From the NCBI GenBank assembly GCA_039033215.1, contig JBCCDA010000114.1, positions 1 through 12,282 on the forward strand: a stretch of 12,282 bases of DNA. Reading direction: 5' to 3'. Both the position numbers and the translations under genes were made by a program. This document shows, in pieces, positions 6,180 through 12,282 of the stretch (the first letter of the stretch is position 1; each line of letters opens with the position of its first letter). This stretch comes from Thermohalobaculum sp039033215 (GTDB lineage: Bacteria > Pseudomonadota > Alphaproteobacteria > Rhodobacterales > Rhodobacteraceae). The notes below the pieces were generated by a model. The model saw nothing but the letters and a program-made list of their open reading frames with translations, had not been told where the DNA came from and did no database searches.

Positions 6180-6983
6180 ATGGGCCAGTCGATGGATGGC
6201 AAGACGGTGATCGTGACCAGCGCCGCGCAGGACGTCGGGCGGGCGATCGCGCGGCGCTTTCTGGACGAGGGGGCGTCGGTGATGCTCGCCGACAGCGATG
6301 AGAACGGCCTCGAGTCGATGTCGGAGGAACTGGGCAGCCATGAAGGGCGGCTGGCGCGGTTCCAGTACGTGGCTCAGGACCGACTCTGCATGACCAATCT
6401 GATCGCCGCGTCGGTCGACAAGTTCGACCGCATCGACGTCTTGGTGAACTCGCTCCAGACCGTGAGTGCGCCGGGGGCTTTCCTCGATCTTGATACCGAA
6501 CAGTTCGATATTGCGTTCGGCGAGAACGTCCGGTCGGTCTTTCAGCTAAGCCAGGGCGTGGCTAAGCGCATGATTGCGCAGCGTGGCGACGACGACGGTC
6601 CGGCTGGCAGCATTGTCAACATCTCCTCGATTGCGTCGATGCGCACGGTCCCGCAATTGCTCGCGTTCTCGGTGAGTTGTGCCGCGCTCGATCAGCTCAC
6701 GCGGTCAATGGCAGCAGGCCTTGCGCCCGAGGGCATTCGGGTGAACGGCGTCGCGCTGGGCGGTGTGATGACCGGGCGGCTGCTCGCAGCATTCCGGGAC
6801 CACGACACCCTGCGCGAGGAGATGGTCAAGGTCACGCCGCTCGGGCGGCTGGCCGAAATGGCCGAGGCAGCGGAGGCGGCTCTCTTCCTCGCGTCGGACC
6901 GTGCGAGCTATATCACCGGGCAGGTGCTTGGGGTCGATGGCGGCCGAACGCTTCTTGACCCGCTCGCCTCGCCGATTCGCTAG
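6180..6983 (+). CDS. SDR-fold protein lacking the catalytic Tyr-Lys pair
   Basis: A 267-residue protein with the Rossmann layout and spacing of a short-chain dehydrogenase/reductase: beta-strand V-I-V-T (10-13), LADSD (36-40), IDVLVN (85-90), N116 of the fourth helix, NISSIAS (147-153), PEGIRVNGVALG (183-194) and the C-terminal ITGQVLGVDGG (245-255). The signature residues are altered. The Gly-rich TGxxxGxG is T-S-A-A-Q-D-V-G (13-20), so two glycines are lost. NNAG is N-S-L-Q (90-93). The active-site YxxxK is F163-S-V-S-C167. Ser149/Ser150 and Asn116 are kept. Normal oxidoreductase chemistry is therefore unlikely. It may act as a binding, scaffold or regulatory protein. A GGGAGGA ribosome binding site precedes the ATG at 6180. 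Reading frame and codon use appear intact, so it does not look like a pseudogene. Confidence 0.85.
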   Translation: MGQSMDGKTVIVTSAAQDVGRAIARRFLDEGASVMLADSDENGLESMSEELGSHEGRLARFQYVAQDRLCMTNLIAASVDKFDRIDVLVNSLQTVSAPGAFLDLDTEQFDIAFGENVRSVFQLSQGVAKRMIAQRGDDDGPAGSIVNISSIASMRTVPQLLAFSVSCAALDQLTRSMAAGLAPEGIRVNGVALGGVMTGRLLAAFRDHDTLREEMVKVTPLGRLAEMAEAAEAALFLASDRASYITGQVLGVDGGRTLLDPLASPIR

Positions 6984-7777
6984 AGCCCGTAGCGGGCGAA
7001 GAGACCACGCGACGAGATTTCGTCGGCAAGCGTGTCGATGCCTGGGCCGCCCAGTCGCTCGAACAGCCCCCGGCGCCGCGCGAGGACCTTGAACTTGGTC
7101 TTGTTGCCGAAGCGCTCTTTCATCACGGGCACAAGATGACCGAGCCCGTCGATCAGACCCAGTGGCAGTGCATCCTCGCCGACCCAGAAGCTGCCGTCGA
7201 ACAGCTCGGTCCCATCTGTGAGTTTTGCACCGCGGCGCTCCTTGACCCAGTCGATGAATTGGCCGTGGATGCGGCTTTGCAGGGTCTTGAGACGTTCCAC
7301 ATCTTCGGCCTGCTCGGGTCGGAACGGATCCCAAAACGACTTGGAGCCACCCGCCGTATGCACGCGCCGCTCGATGCCCAGCTTGGCGATGGCCTCGTGT
7401 GCGCCAAAGCTCTGCGCGATCACGCCGATCGAGCCGACGATCGAGGCCGCGTCGGCGTAGATCTCGTCTGCCGCACAGGCCAGCCAGAAGCCGCCCGACG
7501 CCGCGACATCGCCGCAAAAGGCGTAGACTCGCACCTCGTGCTCCGCCGCTAGTCTCCGGATCCGCGCGCCGATCAGCGCGCTTTGCACCGGTGAGCCACC
7601 GGGGCAGTTGATCGACAGTGCCACTGCTTTCACGCCGCGGGCCGTAAACGCCTTTTCCAGCATCGGGGCGACGGCGGCGTCATCGAACGACCGCCCACGG
7701 CCATCCGGCATGATCGCGCCCGACAGTCGCACGACTGTGACCAAGGGCTTGCGTGGCCCGAACAGACGTCCCAGCAT
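6980..7777 (-). CDS. S49 family serine peptidase (SppA/SohB-like)
   Basis: A 265-residue protein of the Clp/crotonase fold. The nucleophile is Ser94 in GDVAASGGFWLA and the general base is Lys146 in GGSKSFWDPF. Their spacing of 52 residues equals that of the Ser147/Lys199 dyad of Bacillus subtilis SppA. The SINCPGGSP segment (55-63) is the oxyanion-strand motif, and IVGSIGVI (113-120) is also family-typical. SppA enzymes degrade signal peptides left in the membrane. This one has no obvious membrane anchor, so it may act in the cytosol or at the membrane surface. It lies 17 bases after trcR with its own GGAGA ribosome binding site, so it is very likely co-transcribed. Its TAG stop shares the CTAG palindrome with the converging SDR gene. 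Confidence 0.88.
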   Translation of the reverse strand: MLGRLFGPRKPLVTVVRLSGAIMPDGRGRSFDDAAVAPMLEKAFTARGVKAVALSINCPGGSPVQSALIGARIRRLAAEHEVRVYAFCGDVAASGGFWLACAADEIYADAASIVGSIGVIAQSFGAHEAIAKLGIERRVHTAGGSKSFWDPFRPEQAEDVERLKTLQSRIHGQFIDWVKERRGAKLTDGTELFDGSFWVGEDALPLGLIDGLGHLVPVMKERFGNKTKFKVLARRRGLFERLGGPGIDTLADEISSRGLFARYGL

Positions 7778-7794
7778 GATCGTCTCCGCGGGCT

Positions 7795-8571
7795 CTAGTC
7801 GTCGCTGCCCTTACCGCGTGGCAGGTTGAACAGGGCGTCGGGATCTACCGCTGCTGTATCGATGTCCATCGCGTCGCCATCCTGATCGCCTCCGCGGGGA
7901 TCTTCGAGGCTGAAGCTCTCGAAGCCCTCGACGTTACTGGGCAGGCGGTCACCGGGGTGCGGCGGATCGCTCTCGCCCAGGCTGTCGGCAACCGGCATCA
8001 GGCTGATCCGCTCCTCAGGGGTCGGCACCGACTCCTGCAGACGCGCCTTCTTCTCGGCGGCCTTTTGCACAGCGCCATCCAGATCGATCTGAGAACACAG
8101 CCCCAGCGCCACCGGATCCACAGGCTGGATGCTCGAGATGTTCCAGTGCGTACGGTCACGGATGGATTGGATCGTTGGCTTGGTGGTTCCCAGCAGCTTG
8201 GAGATCTGGCTGTCTTCCATCTCGGGATGGTAGCGCACCAGCCAGGCAATAGCCGCAGGGCGATCCTGGCGCTTGGAGACCGGCGTGTAGCGCGGGGGCT
8301 TCTTCTTCTGCACGGGGGCCACGTCCCGCTTGAGCAGCTTCAGCCGCGCAACCGGGTCCCCTTCGCATCGCGAGATCTCATCGGCGCCGAGCTGATTGTT
8401 GACGATCGGGTCAAAGCCTTTGATCCCGATTGCGACTTCGCCGTCTGCGATCCCCGAGATCTCCAACTCATGCATGCCAACGAAATCCGCGATCTGGCGG
8501 AAGGTCAGCGTGGTGTTGTCGACCAGCCAGACGGCGGTCGCCTTGGGCATCAGTGGCAGATCCTGGGCCAT
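7795..8571 (-). CDS. trcR: Cell-cycle transcriptional regulator TrcR (DUF1013)
   Basis: A 258-residue protein with the family hallmark N-terminus MAQDLPLMPKATAVWLVDNT followed by a helix-turn-helix, LTFRQIADFVGMHELEISGI (22-41). A second helix-turn-helix, MEDSQISKLLGTTKPTIQSI, is at 118-137. The GFDPIVNNQ (52-60) and the CE-x-D-P-x-A-R-L-K segment (69-78) are characteristic of the DUF1013/TrcR group. The last 70 residues are acidic and low in complexity (Asp, Gly, Pro, Glu). TrcR is named as an alphaproteobacterial cell-cycle transcription regulator; direct targets cannot be read here. The start at 8571 has TAGGAGA upstream. A longer in-frame extension to 8745 overlaps the RNase T2 gene and is rejected. 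It is divergent from RNase T2 over 131 bases and heads an operon with the S49 peptidase. Confidence 0.9.
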   Translation of the reverse strand: MAQDLPLMPKATAVWLVDNTTLTFRQIADFVGMHELEISGIADGEVAIGIKGFDPIVNNQLGADEISRCEGDPVARLKLLKRDVAPVQKKKPPRYTPVSKRQDRPAAIAWLVRYHPEMEDSQISKLLGTTKPTIQSIRDRTHWNISSIQPVDPVALGLCSQIDLDGAVQKAAEKKARLQESVPTPEERISLMPVADSLGESDPPHPGDRLPSNVEGFESFSLEDPRGGDQDGDAMDIDTAAVDPDALFNLPRGKGSDD

Positions 8572-8702
8572 GTTCGGTCTCCTACAGTGCGGACACGTCT
8601 CCTCCCTGGTCCGAAGACCGGGGCCGGGGCCAAACGCGGTATCCAGTGGGAGGTTGACGGGTATATAGTCAGCGTAAACGGGGATGGAAAGCCGAATCTG
8701 CC

Positions 8703-9335
8703 ATGCGAATTCTTCTGCTTGTTCTTGCGCTTCTGGCGGCACCACCCGCTGGCGCCGGTGACCGTGCGGGTGATTTCACGCACTACATCGTCGCGCTCAG
8801 CTGGAATGCATCCTGGTGTGCCGCTGAAGGGGATGCCCGCGATGCGCCACAGTGCGATCCGCGCCATGACCATGGCTGGGTTCTGCACGGGCTCTGGCCG
8901 CAAGGGGATCGCGATTGGCCCGAGAATTGCGCGACCGCCGAGCGCGATCCGTCGCGGACGCTTACAGATTCGATGGCGGATGTCTTCGGCAGCCGTGGGC
9001 TTGCATGGTATCAGTGGAAAAAGCATGGCCGTTGTGCCGGAATCCCCGCGCGGGCTTACTTCGATCTGGCGCGCGAGGCGTACGGTATGATCAGACGCCC
9101 CGATCTGCTGCGCCAGATTGAGGATCCGCTCACAGTCTCACCTGATGTCATCGAGAAAGCGTTCCTCGAGGAGAACCCGGCCCTGCGCGCCAACCAGCTC
9201 GCGGTGACCTGCCGTGACGGGCTGATCCGCGAGGTGCGGGTCTGCGTCTCCAAGGCGCTGGTCCCGAGGACGTGTACGCTGGAGGTTGAGAGGGGGTGCC
9301 GCGCAAGAACCGCGATTTTCCCGCCGATGCGGTAA
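8703..9335 (+). CDS. Secreted ribonuclease T2 family protein
   Basis: A 210-residue protein with a Sec signal peptide, MRILLLVLALLAAPPAGAG (probable cleavage near residue 18-19). The CAS1 motif W-V-L-HGLWPQ contains catalytic His62. The CAS2 region reads W-Y-Q-W-K-K-H-G-R-C (102-111). The second catalytic His108 is kept, but the first His and the Glu of the usual H-E-W-x-K-H-G-T-C are Tyr103 and Gln104. Eight or more cysteines, including C39, C51, C76, C111, C170, C181, C191 and C199, suggest disulfides in the periplasm. Such enzymes cleave RNA to 2',3'-cyclic phosphates and scavenge nucleotides. Reduced or altered activity is inferred from the substitutions; the same Tyr-Gln form is, to my recollection, common in alphaproteobacterial homologues. 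The start at 8703 is the only one that includes the whole signal peptide. Confidence 0.88.
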   Translation: MRILLLVLALLAAPPAGAGDRAGDFTHYIVALSWNASWCAAEGDARDAPQCDPRHDHGWVLHGLWPQGDRDWPENCATAERDPSRTLTDSMADVFGSRGLAWYQWKKHGRCAGIPARAYFDLAREAYGMIRRPDLLRQIEDPLTVSPDVIEKAFLEENPALRANQLAVTCRDGLIREVRVCVSKALVPRTCTLEVERGCRARTAIFPPMR

Positions 9336-9363
9336 CGCTGACCAAGTGGTAGATCGGCATCTA

Positions 9364-9379
9364 CCTGCCATCAGGCAGG
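9364..9379. terminator. Hairpin after the RNase T2 gene
   Basis: CCTGCC and GGCAGG form a 6-bp perfect stem with an ATCA loop, starting 29 bases after the RNase T2 stop. No T-tract follows. It is a plausible 3'-end structure, not a proven terminator. Confidence 0.4.
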
Positions 9380-9483
9380 GGACAACCTGCCGGAAGATAG
9401 ACGCCGGCACCGCAGCCCGTGCCAGGCGCGTACTCGGACTGCTCGTGTCGTTACAATGTACTCTCGCTGGACGCGTCTCAGGG

Positions 9484-9506
9484 TCGCTTCCAAATCTTCG
9501 AAGCGA
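9484..9506. terminator. 7-bp hairpin at the end of the amidase operon
   Basis: TCGCTTC and GAAGCGA form a perfect 7-bp stem with a 9-base loop. It lies about 47 bases beyond the stop of the TAXI-like gene on the minus strand, so it could end that operon. There is no run of U. Confidence 0.4.
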
Positions 9507-9552
9507 GCCACCTCATCGATGCCAGAGAGCACCGCACATGCCCCAAACGCAC

Positions 9553-10098
9553 CTACGCGTCGTCCAGTTCCTTCAGCGCGATCCCCGTGCGGTACGCTTC
9601 CACACCAGCGTGCAGGGGCAGCACCGCTGACCCCTCGATGGACTGCGAGAGCGCGCTGTCGTCGATCGCAGCAGAGATCATCCAGGCATGTCGAGTGGGA
9701 AAGCTTGCCTCAGCCACCAAAGTGTACGGGCCAAAGTCCGCAAGCCGGGACAACGCGATTTCACCGTAGGGTGCAAAGCGCCCCACACCAGCTTTCATCT
9801 TGGCCGCTTCTGCCCTGCCGAGGACGGCAACTTCCATCTGATCCGTGCCGATCAAACTGGCAAGCCGTTCGGGATGTGGTGCCCTTGCCGCCCGCGCGTT
9901 GGCCTTTGGAAGGACATGATTGATGTGTGCGACGAGCTCTTCAGCCAACAAGTAGGTGGCATTGTCTTTGCGGTGGCTACCGATCAGCAAGTGCTTGCGC
10001 CGATAGGCCAGCCACTGCGGGTACAAGGTGTGAGCAGACGCCGCCTGGGCAACGGCCCAAGCTCCGCCCGCCATCACGAGCGCCCGCCGGCTAATCAT
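9553..10098 (-). CDS. Exported TAXI-like substrate-binding protein, half length
   Basis: A 181-residue protein that begins with a twin-arginine-like signal, MISRRALVMAGGAWAVAQAA, with a likely cleavage after the SAH region (about residue 23). The mature part resembles TAXI-family TRAP receptors: L-I-G-S (38-41) then a Y-L-L-A-E-E-L helix, D-Q-M-E-V-A-V-L-G (86-94), Y-T-L-V-A-E-A-S-F-P-T (125-135), and the PLHAGVEAYRTG ending (161-172) that in full-length TAXI proteins reads P-x-H-x-G-A-x-x-Y-Y. Full TAXI proteins are about 320 residues, so roughly half the fold is absent. No TRAP membrane subunits are seen in this window. The ATG overlaps the stop of the amidase gene (ATGA), so the two are coupled in translation. 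Family membership is moderate, and the function is unknown: it could be a receptor, an accessory lobe or a decayed copy. Confidence 0.6.
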   Translation of the reverse strand: MISRRALVMAGGAWAVAQAASAHTLYPQWLAYRRKHLLIGSHRKDNATYLLAEELVAHINHVLPKANARAARAPHPERLASLIGTDQMEVAVLGRAEAAKMKAGVGRFAPYGEIALSRLADFGPYTLVAEASFPTRHAWMISAAIDDSALSQSIEGSAVLPLHAGVEAYRTGIALKELDDA

Positions 10099-11339
10099 GG
10101 AACGAAGACACCTTCGTTCAGGACGGCCGTCACGACATAGTTGGGTACGTCCACCACTTGGCCAATCCTCAGGTCGACTGCAACCGAGGCAAGAATGTAG
10201 GCCTGCTCGGGGGTCAGCCCGTGCGTTCGCTGGATGTAGTCGATCATCTTGATCAGCGCGTCCCGGGCCGCAAGCGTCAGGTCCTCGGACAGGTTCTCGA
10301 GCGCAGGCAGTTCTTCATCGTCGAGGTAGGCGTGGGTGGGGGGCACCTCACCGGCGCTCTTCAGCGGCAGACCGACGGTTTGATAGAACTTGGTAGGTTC
10401 GATGTCCTTGATCTGGGTGCCGCCTTCGACAGCAGGGGAGGTGACGAACTCACCCTGACCGGGCCGGATCTCGGTCACCATCGTGACAACGGCGCCAGTC
10501 TCGATCGCCGTTCCGCCAACCTCTCCGTCACCCTGGGCGTAGTGGACGTCGCCAATGAACAGCCCGCAGCCATCGATGAAGCACGGGAACAGCATTGTGG
10601 TGCCGACCTGCATCTGCTGGACGTCCATGTTCCCGCCGTTCTCACGCGGTGGAATCGTGCGCAGGCAGTCTTCCTTGTGTGATCCTTCAGGCCCGCAGAC
10701 AGCCGTTGGCAGGGCCCCCACAGGCTCGGGGGGCAACGCGATGCCGCCTGCGGCCGCAAGGGCGGCCTCCCTGGCTTTCCAGGTGGCGACCTCTTCCTCA
10801 CCCGGCAACACTCCGACCGAGCCCAGGAACGCCTCGTAGGGAATGCGCACGCCGGGCATACCGTCCGATTCCGCATAGAGGCGGTTCTGCCGCCAGTTGA
10901 CGACATATGGCTCTGTGTAGATGTCCCTCAGGAAGCCGAAGCCCGGGGCGATCACAGTATAGCCGTACTCGTCCGGTTCGATGTCCACCAACGTCACTGC
11001 CAGCACGTCGCCGCGCTTGGCGCCTTCGATGAAGACAGGACCGGTCATCGGGTGAACGAGGTTCAGGTCTACGGCGGCTAGATCGGCTGCGACCGAGTCG
11101 AGTGTGAGGTCGCTGTCCAGCGCGTCCCGGCTGTGCATGACAATCATGTCGCCGGGGTTGGCGGTAGCTACTGTCGGGATCGCCGGATGATAGCGGTTGA
11201 AGCAGTTTGGATCGTCGGCGCAGTGCTCGCCTTGTTTGCTGACCACGACCTTGGTCATCCAGGTCTGGTCGGTGGTGTCTGCGAGAGACGCGGTGCCGAG
11301 CGTGGCCACCATGCCGGCGGCGAACATGTATCGGAGCAT
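10095..11339 (-). CDS. Exported acetamidase/formamidase family protein
   Basis: A 414-residue FmdA/AmdA-family amidase, expected to hydrolyse short amides to a carboxylate and ammonia. The family core is clear: LVHPMTGPVFIEGAKRGD (94-111), APGFGFLRD (131-139), PRENGGNMDV (231-240) and GDVHYAQGDGEVGGTAIE (263-280). It starts with a Sec signal peptide, MLRYMFAAGMVATLGTASLA, ending at residue 20. That places the enzyme in the periplasm, whereas many family members are cytosolic. Cysteines at 40, 46, 215, 225, 253 and 258 could form disulfides. The start at 11339 has GGGGAAG upstream; the in-frame ATG at 11372 adds 11 charged residues before the signal and is less likely. The next gene overlaps by four bases. 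Substrate specificity is not readable; amide use is known for the family only. Confidence 0.88.
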   Translation of the reverse strand: MLRYMFAAGMVATLGTASLADTTDQTWMTKVVVSKQGEHCADDPNCFNRYHPAIPTVATANPGDMIVMHSRDALDSDLTLDSVAADLAAVDLNLVHPMTGPVFIEGAKRGDVLAVTLVDIEPDEYGYTVIAPGFGFLRDIYTEPYVVNWRQNRLYAESDGMPGVRIPYEAFLGSVGVLPGEEEVATWKAREAALAAAGGIALPPEPVGALPTAVCGPEGSHKEDCLRTIPPRENGGNMDVQQMQVGTTMLFPCFIDGCGLFIGDVHYAQGDGEVGGTAIETGAVVTMVTEIRPGQGEFVTSPAVEGGTQIKDIEPTKFYQTVGLPLKSAGEVPPTHAYLDDEELPALENLSEDLTLAARDALIKMIDYIQRTHGLTPEQAYILASVAVDLRIGQVVDVPNYVVTAVLNEGVFVP

Positions 11340-11421
11340 TCTGCTTCCCCGTTTCAAGTGGTCTGGAATCATTGACTGGGAACCAACGTAGCACGGTCAA
11401 CACGTGGGCAAAGCAAATTGC

Positions 11422-11438
11422 AGTGCTCCTTGAGCACT
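11422..11438. repeat. 7-bp hairpin, AGTGCTC/GAGCACT
   Basis: AGTGCTC, a CTT loop and GAGCACT form a perfect stem upstream of the amidase operon. The right arm is part of the 11-base direct repeat found again at 11660-11670. It might be an operator or the trace of a mobile element. Confidence 0.4.
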
Positions 11439-11471
11439 CAGAACATGGGCTCCTGACTCGTCATCTGCTCT

Positions 11472-11506
11472 CGAACTGTTCACTAGGGCTCACCAGCAAC
11501 AGTTCG
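11472..11506. repeat. 9-bp inverted repeat, CGAACTGTT/AACAGTTCG
   Basis: A perfect 9-bp stem surrounds a 17-base loop between the amidase operon and cobT. It is the strongest inverted repeat in this gap. The position fits an operator or an RNA hairpin; no poly-T accompanies it. Confidence 0.45.
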
Positions 11507-11645
11507 CGATTTCCTTGCTCGCGGGCGCTCGTGCGGGAAACTGGCCGATCACCACGGTCAGTCCTGTCAACTCGCTGAACGACCCGCCGGTGTGCACCGG
11601 GGAGTGGCCCGACGTTTCAGTGTCTCGGTCAGCCCAGACGTGCCG

Positions 11646-11662
11646 CAACTGGTCTCCAGTTG
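11646..11662. terminator. Hairpin 42 bases after cobT
   Basis: CAACTGG, TCT and CCAGTTG form a perfect 7-bp stem just beyond the cobT stop (minus strand). It is a candidate 3'-end structure for cobT. It lacks a U-run, and its right flank overlaps the 11-base repeat at 11660-11670. Confidence 0.4.
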
Positions 11663-11703
11663 AGCACTCACGATACTTGCGGCGGTTCGCGGACACGGGC
11701 AGG

Positions 11704-12282
11704 TCAGGCGGCGCGGCGGCCCCTTGTCGGCCGGCCTTGCGTGCGCGGGTTGTTGTCGAACAGGCTCGCCAGCTGTTCGGTGATCGCGCCTGCCAACTGC
11801 TCGGCATCCGTAATCGTCACCGCCCGCGAGTAGTACCGCGTCACATCATGTCCGATCCCGATCGCGACCAGCTCGACCGCGCGCTTCTTCTCGATCATCG
11901 CGATGACCTCGCGAAGATGCCGCTCGAGGTAGTTCGACGGGTTCACGCTGAGGGTAGAATCATCTACCGGCGCCCCATCCGAGATGACCACTAGGATCTT
12001 GCGGGCCTCATGGCGCGCAACGATCCGGCGATAGGCCCATTCCAGCGCCTCGCCGTCGATGTTCTCCTTCAAAAGCCCCTCACGCATCATCAGGCCGAGG
12101 TTCGCGCGGGCCCGCCGCATGGGTGCGTCGGCCTCCTTGTAGACGATGTGGCGCAGGTCGTTGAGGCGGCCTGGGTTTGCGGGACGGCCCGAACCCAGCC
12201 ACTCCTCGCGGCTCTCCCCGCCTTTCCAGGCCTTCGTCGTGAAACCCAGGATCTCGACCTTGACCGAGCATCGCTCGAGCGT
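11704..12282 (-). CDS. cobT: Cobaltochelatase subunit CobT, C-terminal part (runs off the right edge)
   Basis: The visible 192 residues are the C-terminal von Willebrand A-like domain of CobT, the partner of CobS in the ATP-dependent insertion of cobalt into hydrogenobyrinate diamide in aerobic cobalamin synthesis. Diagnostic stretches are VEILGFTTKAWKGG near the window edge, RPANPGRLNDLRHIVYK, NLGLMMREGLLKENIDGEAL, and ISDGAPVDDSTLSVNP with NYLERHL, followed by GIGHDVTRYY. The N-terminal region, with the first metal-site (DxSxS) residues, lies outside the window. A short basic tail with Arg, Gly and Thr ends the protein. Codons are read to the window edge in frame; the internal ATG at 12120 is not the start. 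The assignment is secure because long conserved blocks are intact. Confidence 0.93.
   Translation of the reverse strand, partial: TLERCSVKVEILGFTTKAWKGGESREEWLGSGRPANPGRLNDLRHIVYKEADAPMRRARANLGLMMREGLLKENIDGEALEWAYRRIVARHEARKILVVISDGAPVDDSTLSVNPSNYLERHLREVIAMIEKKRAVELVAIGIGHDVTRYYSRAVTITDAEQLAGAITEQLASLFDNNPRTQGRPTRGRRAA

Larger units (their letters stand above)
11340..11703. other. Repeat-rich non-coding region between amidase and cobT
   Basis: No supported gene lies in these 364 bases. Three hairpins are present, at 11422-11438, 11472-11506 and 11646-11662. An 11-base direct repeat, TTGAGCACTCA, occurs at 11430-11440 and 11660-11670. CCGGTG-TG-CACCGG at 11587-11600 is a further short palindrome. 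A minus-strand frame runs through 11490-11807, but it overlaps the 3' end of cobT and has no ribosome binding site. The amidase promoter must lie in the right or central part (minus strand), but no clear -35/-10 pair stands out. Confidence 0.55.

Noticed and set aside
8654..8669. TTGACG and TATAGT as the promoter of RNase T2
   Set aside because: The two hexamers are only four bases apart, far from the required 16-18.
8572..8745. N-terminal extension of trcR to an earlier ATG
   Set aside because: The family N-terminus MAQDLPLMPK begins at 8571 with a good TAGGAGA site, and the extension overlaps the divergent RNase T2 gene.
7957..9090. A 377-codon plus-strand frame spanning trcR and part of RNase T2
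   Set aside because: It is antisense to trcR and then out of frame with RNase T2; both real genes have strong motif support.
11490..11807. A 105-codon minus-strand frame overlapping the cobT 3' end
   Set aside because: It overlaps cobT in another frame and has no ribosome binding site or recognised motif. It was kept only as part of the repeat-rich region note.

Overview
The window looks like chromosomal DNA of an alphaproteobacterium, most likely Rhodobacteraceae (Roseobacter-type). The sequence is GC-rich. It carries a TrcR/DUF1013 regulator (an alphaproteobacterial family), an aerobic-type cobaltochelatase CobT, an RNase T2 of the alphaproteobacterial type, and a CobT/acetyl-CoA synthetase/EttA gene complement common in that family. 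No rRNA, tRNA, CRISPR array or intact transposase is visible.

Layout. (1) 1-185, minus: the N-terminus of an acetyl-CoA synthetase, with a Crp/Fnr-type box about 70 bases upstream. (2) 186-672: a long non-coding divergent region. (3) 673-2328, plus: EttA, an ABC-F translation factor, converging stop-to-stop with (4) a small lipoprotein gene, 2329-2880, minus, that is less GC-rich and seems to begin with TTG. (5) 3193-3809, plus: a two-gene toxin-antitoxin module, an AbrB/MazE-type antitoxin followed by a Doc/Fic toxin, with a palindrome over the first start codon. (6) 3876-4109, plus: a DUF465/YdcH small coiled-coil protein. (7) 4302-5927, minus: an AMP-forming acyl-CoA synthetase. (8) 6180-6983, plus: an SDR-fold protein that lacks the usual catalytic Tyr and Lys. 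It ends inside the CTAG shared with (9) an operon transcribed leftward, trcR (7795-8571) then an S49 peptidase (6980-7777). (10) 8703-9335, plus: a secreted RNase T2 with an altered second catalytic motif. (11) 10095-11339 then 9553-10098, minus: an exported acetamidase/formamidase translationally coupled to a half-length TAXI-like binding protein with a Tat-like signal. (12) 11704-12282, minus: the C-terminal part of CobT. It is followed by a 364-base non-coding stretch rich in inverted repeats.

How the genes fit together. Most are housekeeping or metabolic genes in short transcription units. The coupled sets are antitoxin-toxin (GTGA overlap), trcR-S49 peptidase (17-base gap) and amidase-TAXI protein (ATGA overlap). 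The accessory signals are the lipoprotein/toxin-antitoxin interval (2329-3809) and the amidase operon. The points most worth a second look are the AbrB-Doc pairing with its possibly leaderless antitoxin, the apparently non-catalytic SDR, the RNase T2 with Tyr-Gln replacing His-Glu, and the exported amidase paired with a shortened TAXI-like protein.
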